Below are positions 51,502-60,772 of a DNA stretch of 64,000 bases, in pieces. The stretch covers positions 1 to 64,000 of the forward strand of contig JAFZVQ010000036.1 of NCBI GenBank assembly GCA_017617715.1, read 5' to 3'. Made by a program: the position numbers and the translations under genes. The stretch comes from Bacteroidales bacterium. GTDB taxonomy: Bacteria; Bacteroidota; Bacteroidia; Bacteroidales; UBA932. The notes under the pieces were generated by a model. That model made no database searches, had not been told where the DNA came from, and worked only from the letters and a program-made list of their open reading frames with translations. The number at the start of each line of letters is the position of its first letter. Position 1 is the stretch's first letter.

Positions 51502-54500
51502 TCAGATATTACCGAGACGAATGTAATCGGGGTAATAGCAGTCCTCTTCTATGATTTCGGTGCTTTCGTAACGGTGTCCGAAGCCATCCGTCGCCACCAC
51601 TTTCACGGATGCGGAAGGGTTCTTCATCTTGTACTGGTACATGTGGTAGCAGTGATCCATATAGTCGCTGTTGGACGGCTGGAGCTTGCCGCTCTTGAAC
51701 CCTTTGCCCAGCACGCCCAGATGGTAGGCCTGTGCCCACCAGTCCTGGGAACTCTGCAACCCATATGTGACCGTGGAATACATGGCATCATCATGGGTCT
51801 CCTTGTTTTCCGGCATCAGAGTGGCCTCGCCGGCAAGCACATCGTCTTCATAGACTTCCACCTTCCAGTTCACGTCGCTGTTGAACACGTTGATCAGCAG
51901 CACGTCGGAGGGATGCGGGTTCTGGAAATAGATGTAGGAGCCGCCGTACTTCACTCCGCCGCGATAGATGCGCATCTGGTAGTCCCTGGTGTTCATATGG
52001 TTGTTGACACCGATGAAGTAGGAGTCCACAATCCGGGTGCCGGAGAATTCATAGACATGATAGCCGTTGGGAGCTCCGTCCACGGCGAGGTTGGACCACC
52101 AGAAGATGCCGCACAGCGCTTCGTGGACATGCTCATATATGCCGGAGCCATCCACATCGGGTACGTTCTTGATATAATGGGTATGTGCGGAGAAAATCTC
52201 TGCATGGGAGAAGCACTTAAGCAGCGCCATCACCTTTGACACGTTGTCCCCGTTCAGGCAGGAACAGACGGGAATATGGACGCAAAGCACGACCGTTTTG
52301 CCGGAAGGGACGTTGGCGAGGTCTGCGGCGAGCCACTGGTACTGCTCATCGGTGAATCCACCGCGATACTTACGGGGCTCCGTGCTGTTGGTCCAGATGA
52401 TATTCCGCATACAGACGAAGTGGACATCTCCACGGTTGAAGGAAAAGTTGATGGGGCCGAAACAATCCTCGAAAGCGCGCTGTGCCTTTAAGAACAGCGT
52501 ACTTGAGGTGGCGTCCGTCTTCAGCTCATTTCCGGAAGATGTGTAGAAATAAGTATAATCGTGGTTGCCAATGGTCTGGAACACCGGCATATTGATCTTG
52601 CTGATGTAGGATCGCATGGTAGGAAGGCCTCCGGTAGAGTTGCGGCTGTCTTCGTTATATATGACATCCCCAAGGGTAATGGCGTAGCAAGGCAGTGAAT
52701 ACCCTGCAGCGCAGGCATTGATGGCGGGCACGGATTCGTCCCTGAAACGGTCCGAATTGACGAGCGTCTGGCTTTCGCGCTTGGTGTTATGTGCCTGGGG
52801 GTCGGCGAGGGCGAACAGGATGAAACGGTCCTCGACCGCCTGGCGTTCAAGCGTGAAGTCGTAGACAGAGTTGCCCGCAAGCTTACGCTTGTAAAAGTCC
52901 GGGCAGCCGTCGGCATTCTTGGAGATTACGGCATCGGCAGGCATGGAGAGGTAGAAATACCATACGTCATCGCCATCCGGGAGGGTATAATGGCCCTGGG
53001 CGTCCGTCACGGCAACGTCGAAGCCGTTGGATACGCTGATGCCCGCGGCAGGAGAGCCGTCAGACCAGCGCACGTGGCCTTCTACCTGGGTAATCGCCTC
53101 CGCTGCCGTGTTGCAGACGGCATAAATGGTATGATTGGACGAAGAATTGCCCGTTCCGGCCAGCCATGAGGTATAATTGGCCTTTGTGATAGTGACGTCG
53201 TTGCCGCCGAGCGATATGGTGCCCTCAACGCTCACGGGGCTGCCGGAGGTGCCGACATAGGTCTTTGCAGAGGTGCCGCTATAATATCCGACAACCATTC
53301 CCACGCTGCCGTTCGCAACGGCAACGCTCTCAAGCCTGCAGTCGACGGAGCATTCCTGGCCATAGGTGGCGCCATTGTTGCTCAGGTTGCCGATGAGTCC
53401 GCCCTGCGCATAAAGATCCACCTTGCTGCTGATGTCGCCGGTATTGCTGCTGCCCGACAGGGTGTGGCCCAAGGCGTGGAATGCGCACACGCCGCCGGCG
53501 GTGGAAGTCGGAGATGTGGATTCAATGCTGATCTCACCTTCGTTGCGGCAGTTCAGGATGCGGCCCGTTCCGGCCTGGATGCCGGCAAAACGGCCCTTGC
53601 CGGAGCCATAGACCGTAATTGTGCCTGTATTTACGCAGTCTTCGGTGCGGTTGCTTATGCTTTGAGCCTCCTTGCCCGGCCATCCGACAATACCGGCCAC
53701 CGTGGTATTGCCGTCGGTGGCGTCGAAATCGGCCGTTATGCTGCCGTTGTTGGTGCAGGAGATGATGCTGGTGACGTTCTGCCCGGGAGAATAGAATTCG
53801 CCGCCGCAGATTCCGCCGATGTCGAGAAGCACACACTTGGAGGAAGCACTGTGGTCTGTGGTCCGGGCAGTAACGATGATTGGGCCGTTGTTGATGCAGG
53901 ATCTCACTTCCCCGCAGGGAGACCCCACGATACCGCCAATCTGAGGTCTCTCAAAGTCTGAGGTAACCGCCTCGATTGAGCCGAAAAGGAAGTTGACTTC
54001 ACCACTGTTGGTGCAGTCAGCGGCAGAAAAACCGGTATATCCATATCCTGCTATGCCGCCAAGGCTAACAAGCGCGTTGGAAATGTTGCCTATCTTAGAC
54101 GAGCCGGCAGGATGGCTTGCACTGAAGCTCACTTTGCCGCTGTTGCTGCAGGCGCTGATGGCGGCAGTCTGGTAACCGGCGATGCCTCCGATGCCCACGC
54201 CCTTCACGGAGGAAGAGCAGACGAAGGAAAGGCTGCCCTCGTTGGAGCAGGAAGTGACGGGGCCGTATGAATAAGCTGCAATGCCTCCGATAACGACCGG
54301 TTCCGTGGATGCGCTGCTGCGGCTGATGCTGACGGATGCTTTGTTGACCACCCCTTCGATGGTGCCTTCATTGCTCAGCACCACAGGGGAGAACACGCTG
54401 GCGGAAGGCTCGAAGGAACCCTGCACCGTGAAATCCTTGAGCGAGCCGGAGTTGGATGCGAACAGCGGGGCGCCGGGGTTGGAGATGGTGTGCCCGCGGC

Positions 54501-55320
54501 CGTCGAAGACGCCGTTGAAAGAAGGCGCGGAGACGGATTCGCCCTGAAGGTCTATGTCGTCCAGCAGGAAGGCGTCGCCGGAAGGAACTGCCAGGAAGGC
54601 CCGCAGGGCCGCCGCATCGGCAATTCCGCCCGCCGCATCGGGGCTGTAGGCGAGGCTGGCAGCGTAGAGGACGCCGGCCTCGTAGGCTTTGTCCGGCATT
54701 GCGGTACGGCTCATGCTGCCGCCGCCGGAGTCGGTCACGACGACCTGGATGCCGCTCTTTGTATAATCACCGGGGGCGATGACGACGAACCAGGACTTCC
54801 CCAGCTCCACGCCATCCTTTGCCGTCATTTCGAATCCTCCCACCGACACGCCGGCAATGCGCTCGCTGCCGCTGCCCGTCAGGGTCAGGCAGAATATGGA
54901 AGCCTGCGGCAGGAACGGCAGCGTGGGCGTCGAGGAAGAAGCCCGCATCAGGAAGGCCGAGGGGTCGTAACTGCCCTCCACATAAGTCTGGGAGGCGGGG
55001 ATCCCGCTTGCTCCGGCCGGATAGACGGCTTCATAGGGAGCCGACACACCCGCTACGGTGAATGTGGCGCTGCGCCCGCCGGCCTCCGCGTCCGTCAAAG
55101 GGTCGGAAGCCACGCCGTTGACGGCTATGGCATCGCCTGCGCACCAGTGGTTTGGCCAGGCACTCCCCTCCTTGGCGCCGAGGGCCGTCTTCGTGGCGGG
55201 CATCTCCGCCACAAAGCACACATCCTCCCCCGCCGGCACGGCCGGGTCGTCCGTCTGCATCTCCCTCCCGCAGGAGCACACCATAGCGGCCATCGCCGCA
55301 AAGCAAAGAAACCTTCTCAT
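51502..55320 (-). CDS. Calcineurin-like phosphoesterase with fimbrillin-like and GLUG modules
   Basis: 1272 residues. Lipobox VCSC (Cys 17). About 25-230: fimbrillin-like domain (KTALGAKEGSAWPNHW.AGD.I.VNGV). About 235-720: GLUG-like repeats (IGGIAGYQTAAISACSNSG). About 745-830: MetallophosN-like domain (EGHVRWSDGSPAAGISVSNG). About 836-1090: metallophosphoesterase with ALADPQAH (Asp 840; the usual DxH reads DPQ), LGDVIYNED (Asp 885), GNHD (918-921), CVHIP (His 1015) and SAHTH (His 1046, 1048). About 1100-1265: MetallophosC-like domain. Should hydrolyse a phosphomono- or diester outside the cell; substrate unknown. A decayed mobile element begins 30 bases upstream of the start codon. Confidence 0.9.
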   Translation of the reverse strand: MRRFLCFAAMAAMVCSCGREMQTDDPAVPAGEDVCFVAEMPATKTALGAKEGSAWPNHWCAGDAIAVNGVASDPLTDAEAGGRSATFTVAGVSAPYEAVYPAGASGIPASQTYVEGSYDPSAFLMRASSSTPTLPFLPQASIFCLTLTGSGSERIAGVSVGGFEMTAKDGVELGKSWFVVIAPGDYTKSGIQVVVTDSGGGSMSRTAMPDKAYEAGVLYAASLAYSPDAAGGIADAAALRAFLAVPSGDAFLLDDIDLQGESVSAPSFNGVFDGRGHTISNPGAPLFASNSGSLKDFTVQGSFEPSASVFSPVVLSNEGTIEGVVNKASVSISRSSASTEPVVIGGIAAYSYGPVTSCSNEGSLSFVCSSSVKGVGIGGIAGYQTAAISACSNSGKVSFSASHPAGSSKIGNISNALVSLGGIAGYGYTGFSAADCTNSGEVNFLFGSIEAVTSDFERPQIGGIVGSPCGEVRSCINNGPIIVTARTTDHSASSKCVLLDIGGICGGEFYSPGQNVTSIISCTNNGSITADFDATDGNTTVAGIVGWPGKEAQSISNRTEDCVNTGTITVYGSGKGRFAGIQAGTGRILNCRNEGEISIESTSPTSTAGGVCAFHALGHTLSGSSNTGDISSKVDLYAQGGLIGNLSNNGATYGQECSVDCRLESVAVANGSVGMVVGYYSGTSAKTYVGTSGSPVSVEGTISLGGNDVTITKANYTSWLAGTGNSSSNHTIYAVCNTAAEAITQVEGHVRWSDGSPAAGISVSNGFDVAVTDAQGHYTLPDGDDVWYFYLSMPADAVISKNADGCPDFYKRKLAGNSVYDFTLERQAVEDRFILFALADPQAHNTKRESQTLVNSDRFRDESVPAINACAAGYSLPCYAITLGDVIYNEDSRNSTGGLPTMRSYISKINMPVFQTIGNHDYTYFYTSSGNELKTDATSSTLFLKAQRAFEDCFGPINFSFNRGDVHFVCMRNIIWTNSTEPRKYRGGFTDEQYQWLAADLANVPSGKTVVLCVHIPVCSCLNGDNVSKVMALLKCFSHAEIFSAHTHYIKNVPDVDGSGIYEHVHEALCGIFWWSNLAVDGAPNGYHVYEFSGTRIVDSYFIGVNNHMNTRDYQMRIYRGGVKYGGSYIYFQNPHPSDVLLINVFNSDVNWKVEVYEDDVLAGEATLMPENKETHDDAMYSTVTYGLQSSQDWWAQAYHLGVLGKGFKSGKLQPSNSDYMDHCYHMYQYKMKNPSASVKVVATDGFGHRYESTEIIEEDCYYPDYIRLGNI

Positions 55321-55350
55321 AATAACAAAAAAGCAGCACGCATTTCTTCG

Positions 55351-55368
55351 TACTGCTTACCGCAAAAA
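55351..55368 (+). repeat. Left terminal inverted repeat of decayed element
   Basis: 18 bases, exact inverse of 55963-55980. Confidence 0.7.
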
Positions 55369-55384
55369 AGAGTTTGAAAAAGAC

Positions 55385-55786
55385 TTATCTCAAACCATTC
55401 ACCTCTTCTTCAGACAAACCGGTGCACTTTGATATTAAGGACGAATCACAACCGTTAGCAATCATTGCACGGGCGATCTCAAGACGACCCTTTTCCAAGC
55501 CCTTTTCCAAGCCCTCTTTGAGCCCTTCTTCGCGACCGACGCGTCTTTGGAACTTGATTCCCATCGCTATGCTCTGTTGGTCCATCATATCCTTTCGGTA
55601 TTTGCGTTTCTCTGACGGCGTAAAATTAGCGATTTCAGCCGATTTAAACAAATCCCGGAAATATTCCGTATCCAACTGCGGCGGAATCTCTTCCAGATTC
55701 TCGATGTTCAGCATCACATAGCAGAAGTTGTCGACGAAGCTCGCTTCCGGCGTAAGAGCTTTTGAGAAAGCTTTTGCGGGGCTTTA
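55385..55786 (-). pseudogene. C-terminal remnant of Rpn/PD-(D/E)XK nuclease-family transposase
   Basis: About 130 codons of open frame after a TAA at about 55787; an internal ATG at 55717 gives a 110-residue ORF. The remnant carries the C-terminal signature of this Bacteroidetes family: ASFVDNFCYVMLNIENL (in part), LFKSAEIANFTPSEKRKY, then a Glu/Gly/Lys helix (GLKEGLEKGLEKGRLEIARA) and a CTGLSEEEV end. The N-terminal nuclease core with its acidic residues is missing, so it should be inactive. Confidence 0.72.
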
Positions 55787-55962
55787 TCTCATTTTTGCGG
55801 CGCGACGTGAATGTGGATACCTCCAGATTCACGTCACAAGCCAATTTCGAGCGTTATCGCCTAAAAACGGCCGCTGACGTGAACAAACGGGCTGCAGCAT
55901 TCACTTCCCGAGCACGCGCTATAATCAAGACAGCAGCCCAAACCAACAATCAGAAAAAAAGG

Positions 55963-55980
55963 TTTTTGCGGTAAGCAGTA
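55963..55980 (-). repeat. Right terminal inverted repeat of decayed element
   Basis: 18 bases, exact inverse of 55351-55368. Confidence 0.7.
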
Positions 55981-56003
55981 TGTCAAAGAACGTTGTGGGG
56001 GAG

Positions 56004-56100
56004 ATGCCCGGTCGGAGCCGGGCATGACGTTTCCCCTTTCGTCATTGCCGGCCGCGACCGGCAATCCTGGCACCCCGGGCGCCGGTCAGGGCGCCTGGGG
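56004..56100. repeat. Three consecutive GC-rich hairpins (REP-like)
   Basis: Perfect or near-perfect palindromes: ATGCCCGG/CCGGGCAT (56004-56025), ATTGCCGG/CCGGCAAT (56044-56065) and CCCCGGGCGCC/GGCGCCTGGGG (56073-56100, one G-T pair). They lie just after the stop of the gene at 56112 and may end its transcript or protect its 3' end. No long T-run follows. Confidence 0.65.
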
Positions 56101-56111
56101 CAAAAAGAGTT

Positions 56112-59100
56112 TTACAAAGTTATGGTATCAGGTTCCACGACGGAGTTGTCAGAGTTGGTACCTGCCGTGCAATTTCGGTTAGAACCATTATGACCAAAGA
56201 CATTGGAAGCTGTAATGTCGCTGGCTGATTGTATAGTAATATAATATCCTGAGCTTGCTGCCTGGAGACGGGTACCAGAACCAACTTTACAGTTTGTAAT
56301 ATTAATGGTAGGTCCAGTTCCACTGCCCTTATTACTACAGAATATGCCGGCTGGTGTTGTGGTGCTGTTAGGGCCTCGCATGGTTCCACTCACAGTGCAA
56401 TTGGTAAATGTCTTCGTGCCTGTTCCGACATTACCCACAAGGCCTCCAGTGTAGTTCGTGCCACTGGCACCGTTACTATTCACTGTTCCTTTATAGGTCA
56501 CATCATGAATCTCCTCAATCATCATTTCGCCCGCGATGCCTCCAATGCGGTTTGTGCCGGTAGTGCTGCGGAACCTGATATTGGCGATACATTTTGACCC
56601 GGTAGGGTTGACATCGGTAAAGCCGGTGATGCCACCTACGCAGTACCTGTGATATAACTTACCGCTATTAACAGAACCTGTAGAGCCCATGGTAATATTT
56701 CCGGAGTTTGTACAGTTCTTCAGCTCCTTTCCACATTTTCCATCGTCATTCTTTCCACCTCCGGCAATGCCTCCCACATAGGAATCTGTACTGCCTGCTT
56801 CGCCACCAAAATCGCCAGGCTGGAGTGTGATTGCACCAGTATTGGTGCACCCGGTGATGGTCTGGGAAGTACAGGCAGCCTTGAACCAGCCTCCAAGAAT
56901 ACCGCCACACCTCAGATAGCCGCTCTTTGCCATAGAGGCTCCACTTGCAGAAAGATCACCACTATTGTAAGTATTATCAATTACAGATGAATTGGCAAAA
57001 GCACCGGCAATGCCTCCAATGAAGATATAGGTCTTCGCGCCGCCGATTGTAATGTCTCCCTCGTTCCGGCAATTGGAGAAGTTAGAAACTGCTCCTTCGG
57101 CATAGGCCACAACACCGGCGAAGGCCGAATCCTTAGAGTCAGACGCCTCTGTGACATCACCGTAGTTGATATTCTTGTTGTCGCCGGAAGCGGAAAGGTC
57201 TGAGCCGACAGCCCAGCCGACAAGTCCTCCTACGCGGCAGTATGTATCACCAGAGCCAGAAACGCCAGAGTTCGTCACATCCCCATTGTTAATACACTTG
57301 CTGAAGGTGACAGAATTAGCATATCCTGTTAAACCGCCAACCGTAATGATGCCGTTTGTGGTGTCGCTGGAAGCGGTGGCGTTGGTAACAGGTGCATTGT
57401 TGGTGCAGTTGGTCATGGTGCCGCCATTGAAATAGCCGACCATACCGGCAATGAAGATGTTTCCGTTCACTGACGACGCGCTGCTGAAAGCAACAGAGCC
57501 ATTGGTAACACATCCGGAGATGGTAGCATCCTCTGCAGATCCGGCGAGTATGCCAATGTTGTTCATGGCGTCGGTGATACTCAAACTGGAACTCAGAGTG
57601 AGATCGCTGACCGTGCCGGTAAACTTGGCAAACAGAGGTTTTGCAAGCCCGCTGATTGTGTGATTGTTACCATTGATAATTCCATCAAAATCCGCAACAG
57701 GATAAAGGGCGTCAATCTCTTCAACCTGAGCGGATGTAAGAGCGATATCAGCCGTCACATTTCCCTGGATGGTCTTCCCAGGTTCGCAAGCGGTCAGGAA
57801 ATCCTTGAAAGAAGTGAAATCGTTGATATCCATAACCGCATCGATAGTGCCCTTGTCTTTCAGGCTTACGATGGAAACAACCACATCGCTGATATAGCAG
57901 CGATTCTTTGCATTCTCCAGGGAGCCGATAAGGAGCTGATGATCAGACTCCACCTTGCTAATCGTAACAGACTTCGTTTGCCATGATTTGACTGAGGTAA
58001 TACCAAGGGCATGGCCGTCAGACAGGGAGGCACCGGTATATTTCTTATAGGAAGAGCTGGAAAGATTGTCGGTGCCGTCTATTGTAAGACCTTTCTCCGC
58101 AAATACGGCAACGTCACTTCCGCTGGACTCATACCTGCTGGCAGTCACAGTGACCTCAATGGTAGCCTCTTTACCCGCGGGAATACCGGAGAGGGCAGGC
58201 GTTACAATGTGGGTACGACCGGAAGAAGTAGATAAACGCAGATAACCAGCGCCATAGTAACAGGAACTGCCTCCAAAGAAACCCCAGCCATTGGAAAGGC
58301 GACTGCTGCCAAGATCCCAACCGGCACCGATAACACGGTCACCGTAAGGGCTATAACCGTCTATATCTTTTTCATAAGAGCCAGCGGGATTAGCTCCAGA
58401 AGGGATGAAAGGAAGCACTTTAGAACTTGAAGGTTTAAAGCCGGCAGCTCTGGCAATTTCATCCGGGCCCGCACCAATTTCGCTGAAATCCTCGGCAAGG
58501 ATAACATCGCCGACAGTGGCATTAGTTACTGTTGTAGCATCGACAACGGTGAAGGCCTCAGTGGTGGCGCTGACAGGATCGGATGATACGCTGGAAGCTG
58601 TGTCCGTAGCGACAAACCAGTATTCGGTAGCCGGGTTCAGACCGCCGAAGACGAAGCAAGGGGTCCTGTCGTTCCAGCAAGCATGATCTGCATCGATACT
58701 GTGGGATACCACAAGATTAGAACATGCAGAATCGCTGTACAGGGCGATAGTGTAAGGCTTTGCACTGTCGTCATCCACCGAGCCGCCATAAGTCCATGTA
58801 AACACGGCACTGCTGGAAGACACGCTCTTGACGCTGGCGGTGATGCCGGGCTCCTCAAGGGCCTTGATGGTGACCGTCATGTCACTGATGTTCATACGGG
58901 CTGTGTTGGCTGTAATGTCAGCAGCGGCACCAAAAGCCAGACGTGCACCCTTGGACACGCCGGTGAGGGTGACGGTATATTCCTTCCACGCTACAGCCTC
59001 ATCAAGAGTAATAGGAGCGACGTTGGTGGAAAGATCCAGCGTATTCGTCTTTGTGTCGTCAGTCAACTCGTTGCAGGTGCCTGCAGGCTGGACAGCCACT

Positions 59101-60599
59101 ATAGCATCCATAGTAGCGTACGTTCCGTTGGAGCTGCAATAAGGGCAGGCGGTCACTTTCACTTCCAGAGTTGCCAGTTTGCCGTCGGGAATATTGTCCA
59201 GTGCCGGAGTCACAAGGTGTGTGACTTTGCTGTTGCCGACAAGTTTGATGTAGCCGGGATGGATATAGAGGTTCGCATTTGCACCCTGGGCCCAGTGGGC
59301 AAGGCGGCTGGCGGCCAGAGCCGTGCCCTGGCTGGAGAGAACCTTCTCACTGCTTGTAGCAATAGCCCGGAATGAATCGACATCATTATTGGCGAAAGAA
59401 TCCGTGGAAGTGGGGAAGAAGCCCACGCCTCTTGTGATCACTTCGCTGTCCCAGCGGAGCTCGCTGAAGTCTTCGGCAAGGATAATTTCATCCACGGCAG
59501 CAGGAGTGCTGGACACCTCGACGACAGAGAACGCCGCAGTGGTGACCTCAAGGACATTGCTGTCTTTACCGGGATTGGACACCTTCACATAATACTTGGT
59601 GCCGGCGGTAAGACCGCTGATACAGAACCTCGGGCTGGCGCCGCCCCAGCAGGAATCGCCCGCAGGCACGGTGTAGCTGTCCACAAGGGCTGTGCACGCA
59701 TCATCGGAGTACACACCTATAGAGTACTCAACGGTGGGGGCGTTGTCCCAGCAAATGATTGCAGTGGAGCTTGTGATACCCTCTGCTGTGATTGTGATAT
59801 CTTCAAATGATGCTACATAAGCAAGAGTCGGGGCCGCGAACATCTTGCCTGCGGTGAGGGCGGACGAGACAGTCGCATTCTTGGTCATGGAGCCGCCGTC
59901 GGAGTCGAAGATTTCGAACTTGACCTGGCCGCTCAGGCCTGCGGGCACGCAGATGAAGAAGTCTGCGGGCTCTGAGCCCAGGGCCACGGGAGTAGCGGCC
60001 ACCATCTCGACAACGTTGGACACAGTGGCCGGAGTGTAGTTGCTGAAATCCGTGGTGAACGAGCCGCTCAGGGCACTTCCGTCAGGGCCGGTGAGCTTGA
60101 CTTTGGTGATGGATGCGGAACCGGTCAGGCTCAGGTGGATGATGCTCACGCAAGGAGAAAGGAACACGTCGCCTGCTACCGTGCTCTTGCCGCCCATCAG
60201 GAACGCTGCGGGGTCGTAGGAACCTGCGACATAGTTCTGGGTTGCGGGGACGGTGAGTGTTGCGGAGCCAGCGCTGTATTCCGAGACAGCTGCAGCGGGA
60301 TAAGCAGCACACAAAGGAGCGTCAATGACACCGGTGAAGGTGAAAGTTGCCGAGGATTTGCCGTCGGCTTCAGAGTCGAGGGCATCGGAGGTGACGCCGT
60401 TGACGCTGATCTGGTCGCCGGCTTTCCAGTAGTTGGGCCAGGAGGTGCCGTCTTTTTCGCCGAGGGCGGTCTTGGAAGATGGCGCCAGGGTGGCGCTGAT
60501 AGAGGTGCGGATGTTTTCGGGACCGGCTATTTCCTTTTCACAGGAAGCAGCTGCGATGATGCAGAGTACTGCAGCAGAAATGAGATAAATCTTTTTCAT
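56112..60599 (-). CDS. Giant modular surface lipoprotein: fimbrillin-like, FN3, jelly-roll, GLUG
   Basis: 1495 residues. Lipobox AASC (Cys 20). About 25-270: fimbrillin-like domain closely matching that of 51502 (KTALGEKDGTSWPNYWKAGD). About 275-360 and 600-690: FN3-like domains (SSTAIICWDNAPTVEYSIGV; CFVFGGLNPATEYWFVAT). Each is followed by a roughly 220-residue beta-rich module starting VxxAVDEIILAEDFSEL (jelly-roll, choice-of-anchor type). From about 920: GLUG repeats (VGGLTGYANSVTFSKCINNG). No catalytic residues seen. The GLUG part (56112 to about 57850) is lower in GC than the rest. First lipoprotein after the peptide gene at 60612, 12 bases on. Confidence 0.87.
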   Translation of the reverse strand: MKKIYLISAAVLCIIAAASCEKEIAGPENIRTSISATLAPSSKTALGEKDGTSWPNYWKAGDQISVNGVTSDALDSEADGKSSATFTFTGVIDAPLCAAYPAAAVSEYSAGSATLTVPATQNYVAGSYDPAAFLMGGKSTVAGDVFLSPCVSIIHLSLTGSASITKVKLTGPDGSALSGSFTTDFSNYTPATVSNVVEMVAATPVALGSEPADFFICVPAGLSGQVKFEIFDSDGGSMTKNATVSSALTAGKMFAAPTLAYVASFEDITITAEGITSSTAIICWDNAPTVEYSIGVYSDDACTALVDSYTVPAGDSCWGGASPRFCISGLTAGTKYYVKVSNPGKDSNVLEVTTAAFSVVEVSSTPAAVDEIILAEDFSELRWDSEVITRGVGFFPTSTDSFANNDVDSFRAIATSSEKVLSSQGTALAASRLAHWAQGANANLYIHPGYIKLVGNSKVTHLVTPALDNIPDGKLATLEVKVTACPYCSSNGTYATMDAIVAVQPAGTCNELTDDTKTNTLDLSTNVAPITLDEAVAWKEYTVTLTGVSKGARLAFGAAADITANTARMNISDMTVTIKALEEPGITASVKSVSSSSAVFTWTYGGSVDDDSAKPYTIALYSDSACSNLVVSHSIDADHACWNDRTPCFVFGGLNPATEYWFVATDTASSVSSDPVSATTEAFTVVDATTVTNATVGDVILAEDFSEIGAGPDEIARAAGFKPSSSKVLPFIPSGANPAGSYEKDIDGYSPYGDRVIGAGWDLGSSRLSNGWGFFGGSSCYYGAGYLRLSTSSGRTHIVTPALSGIPAGKEATIEVTVTASRYESSGSDVAVFAEKGLTIDGTDNLSSSSYKKYTGASLSDGHALGITSVKSWQTKSVTISKVESDHQLLIGSLENAKNRCYISDVVVSIVSLKDKGTIDAVMDINDFTSFKDFLTACEPGKTIQGNVTADIALTSAQVEEIDALYPVADFDGIINGNNHTISGLAKPLFAKFTGTVSDLTLSSSLSITDAMNNIGILAGSAEDATISGCVTNGSVAFSSASSVNGNIFIAGMVGYFNGGTMTNCTNNAPVTNATASSDTTNGIITVGGLTGYANSVTFSKCINNGDVTNSGVSGSGDTYCRVGGLVGWAVGSDLSASGDNKNINYGDVTEASDSKDSAFAGVVAYAEGAVSNFSNCRNEGDITIGGAKTYIFIGGIAGAFANSSVIDNTYNSGDLSASGASMAKSGYLRCGGILGGWFKAACTSQTITGCTNTGAITLQPGDFGGEAGSTDSYVGGIAGGGKNDDGKCGKELKNCTNSGNITMGSTGSVNSGKLYHRYCVGGITGFTDVNPTGSKCIANIRFRSTTGTNRIGGIAGEMMIEEIHDVTYKGTVNSNGASGTNYTGGLVGNVGTGTKTFTNCTVSGTMRGPNSTTTPAGIFCSNKGSGTGPTINITNCKVGSGTRLQAASSGYYITIQSASDITASNVFGHNGSNRNCTAGTNSDNSVVEPDTITL

Positions 60600-60611
60600 A
60601 AGGCAATACTT

Positions 60612-60740
60612 TTATTCCCAAATGATCACATCTGGATCTTCATTAATAGGATCAAGTCTTGTGCTGTTGCACAAAACCGAGGCCTCTTCGTCAAGCCATC
60701 GCTGGCATTGAGGCATGATGTAGCTTTGTTTTGTTCTCAT
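60612..60740 (-). CDS. Small YxxP peptide upstream of giant lipoprotein
   Basis: 42 residues, ATG at 60740-60738, TAA at 60614-60612. Features: MRTKQSYIMP, then WLDEEASVLCNST and an acidic tail (DPINEDPDVIIWE). Tyr, Pro (+3), Leu (+16) and Ser (+19) align with the peptides at 7124, 18367 and 38514. It lies 21 bases after the stop of the gene at 60762. No signal peptide; function unknown. Confidence 0.62.
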   Translation of the reverse strand: MRTKQSYIMPQCQRWLDEEASVLCNSTRLDPINEDPDVIIWE

Positions 60741-60743
60741 ATA

Positions 60744-60772
60744 TGAATGTATAATATTGAATTATTCGTCAA
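60744..60772 (-). promoter_or_regulatory. Possible promoter for the 42-residue peptide gene
   Basis: TTG (60772-60770), 18 bases, TACATTCA (60751-60744) on the minus strand: an imperfect -7 element overlapping the end of the gene at 60762. Confidence 0.35.

Larger units (their letters stand above)
55351..55980. mobile_element. Decayed element with 18-bp terminal inverted repeats
   Basis: The ends are perfect inverted repeats of 18 bp (tactgcttaccgcaaaaa at 55351-55368 and its complement at 55963-55980). Inside are a truncated PD-(D/E)XK transposase/nuclease gene and a hairpin (GACGTGAAT.TGGA ... TCCA.ATTCACGTC, about 55804-55835). No target duplication was seen. It sits between the large gene at 56112 and the phosphoesterase gene, 30 bases upstream of the latter. 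Confidence 0.6.

Noticed and set aside
55644..55844. 66-codon frame overlapping the transposase remnant
   Set aside because: It is in a different frame from the recognisable nuclease-family sequence and has no features of its own.
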